A stretch of 14,117 nt of DNA from Tannerella sp. Lineage in GTDB: Bacteria; Bacteroidota; Bacteroidia; Bacteroidales; Tannerellaceae. A program made the position numbers and the translations under genes. Shown piece after piece: positions 13,300-14,117 of this stretch. The notes under the pieces are model-generated. The model was not told the origin of the DNA. It was given only the letters and a program-made list of their open reading frames with translations, and ran no database searches. The stretch lies in NCBI GenBank assembly GCA_031290635.1, contig JAITNE010000007.1:1-14117 (forward strand). Reading direction: 5' to 3'. Positions within the stretch are counted from its first letter, which is position 1; each line of letters starts with the position of its first letter.

Positions 13300-14117
13300 A
13301 TGGACAACAAACTAAGAGAATTGCCGCTTGGCATACAGGATTTTGAAACACTGCGCACCAATAATTTCGTTTATGTGGACAAGACGCAATACGTTTATCA
13401 GCTGGCTTCAGTTATAAGACCTTACTTTCTGGCACGCCCGCGGCGCTTCGGCAAGAGTCTCCTGCTCTCGACCCTGCGAGACTATTTCCTCGGAAAGAAA
13501 GAACTCTTCGAAGGACTTGCTATCGCCGAACTCGAAAAGGACTGGACGGTATATCCGGTCATCTACATCGACCTCAACAAGGAATCCTTTACTTCGATAT
13601 CGAAGCTCGAAATCTTGCTTGATCACATTTTGTCGAAACATGAGGAAGTTTGGGAACAAATGGAAAAGGACACGACCCTTGCGTTGCGTTTTGAAAATCT
13701 TATCCTCCGTGCACGCGAAGTATCGAAACAGAAAGTTGTAGTGTTGATTGACGAGTATGACAAACCTCTCGTCAATACTCTGGACGACGAGGCATTGAAC
13801 GACCGGATGCGCAATTTGCTGAAAGGATTCTATGGTATATTGAAAAGCAACAGCGCCAATACCCGCTTTGTGATGCTTACGGGCGTAACCAAATTCGCCA
13901 AGCTGGGGATTTTTAGCGACCTGAATTTTCTGACTGATATTAGTCTGGATGATGAATATGCGGCTATATGCGGCATATCGGAAGAGGAACTCATGCAGAA
14001 TTTTGAACCGGAGATACAGGCGCTGGCAGAAAAACAAAAGATGACTTTCGACGCGGCTCTTGCCGAGATGAAGAAACGTTATGACGGCTACCGGTTTGCC
14101 CAGCAAAGCCCCGATAT
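13300..14117 (+). CDS. AAA-ATPase_like protein (PD-(D/E)XK nuclease-associated family), N-terminal part
   Basis: The reading frame starts at ATG 13300 (MDNKLRELPLGIQDFETLRT) and is open to the right edge, giving 272 codons. It matches the AAA-ATPase_like family (PF09820), which is abundant in gut and oral Bacteroidales and usually ends in a PD-(D/E)XK nuclease-like domain (PF08011); that end is outside the window. Key parts are the opening LPLGIQDFETLR...YVDKT, an atypical Walker A RPRRFGKS (46-53), Walker B VVVLIDEYDKP (146-156), a GVTKF-to-FLTDIS sensor-like region following RFVMLT, and RYDGYRF near the edge. Members often occur in many copies per genome, and their role is not established; a mobile or defence link is speculation. 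A consensus promoter immediately upstream suggests an independent unit. Confidence 0.9.
   Translation, partial: MDNKLRELPLGIQDFETLRTNNFVYVDKTQYVYQLASVIRPYFLARPRRFGKSLLLSTLRDYFLGKKELFEGLAIAELEKDWTVYPVIYIDLNKESFTSISKLEILLDHILSKHEEVWEQMEKDTTLALRFENLILRAREVSKQKVVVLIDEYDKPLVNTLDDEALNDRMRNLLKGFYGILKSNSANTRFVMLTGVTKFAKLGIFSDLNFLTDISLDDEYAAICGISEEELMQNFEPEIQALAEKQKMTFDAALAEMKKRYDGYRFAQQSPD

Noticed and set aside
13408..14106. A 232-codon minus-strand open frame opposite the AAA-ATPase_like gene
   Set aside because: The plus-strand product has clear family motifs over the same bases; the antisense translation shows no recognisable domain and is explained by codon composition.

Overview
The window looks like a chromosomal segment of a member of the Bacteroidota, most likely order Bacteroidales. 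The main evidence is the repeated -7 promoter element TAnnTTTG (often TAnnTTTGCnGC), in two clear cases with TTTG 20-21 bases upstream. The lineage call is also supported by a DUF5063 / 3'-5' exonuclease / RlmI-type methyltransferase cluster, a long (308 aa) NusB, the nusB-yajC-ybbR-coaE order, an HU-like DNA-binding protein and an AAA-ATPase_like protein. These family and gene-order matches come from memory, not from a search.

Layout. Everything from 1 to 11507 is on the minus strand; 11602 to the end is on the plus strand. Read in the direction of transcription: (a) nusB (11507-10581) stands first, divergent from a long-chain acyl-CoA ligase gene. (b) A tight cluster follows: yajC, a YbbR/CdaR-like gene, coaE, an XRE-cupin regulator and an acyl-CoA ligase (10528-6421), with gaps of 12-14 bases or short overlaps. 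It is trailed by a small, probably broken, secreted-protein ORF (6403-6260). (c) The peroxide-defence pair ahpC-ahpF (6050-3906) has its own strong promoter and ends in an intrinsic terminator. (d) fabD, a DUF5063 gene, a DEDDy exonuclease gene and an RlmI-type 23S rRNA methyltransferase gene (3804-571) form an apparent operon; the last three genes are joined by two ATGA stop/start overlaps. (e) The start of an HU-like DNA-binding protein gene runs off the left edge. On the plus strand, the acyl-CoA ligase (11602-13260) is followed by an AAA-ATPase_like gene cut by the right edge.

How the genes fit together. Much of the window concerns acyl/CoA metabolism: FabD makes malonyl-ACP, CoaE completes coenzyme A, and two adenylate-forming ligases make acyl-CoAs, with an XRE-cupin regulator between coaE and one ligase. 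A second theme is RNA and translation: NusB, the rRNA methyltransferase and an RNase D-like exonuclease. AhpC/AhpF removes peroxides. YajC and the YbbR-like protein act at the inner membrane.

Most of the region is ordinary core genome. The less explained parts are the DUF5063/exonuclease/methyltransferase unit, the CoA-linked cupin regulator, the frameshifted secreted ORF, the ligase lacking the usual C-terminal catalytic lysine, and an inverted repeat touching the ahpC promoter. I saw no tRNA, rRNA, CRISPR array or insertion sequence.
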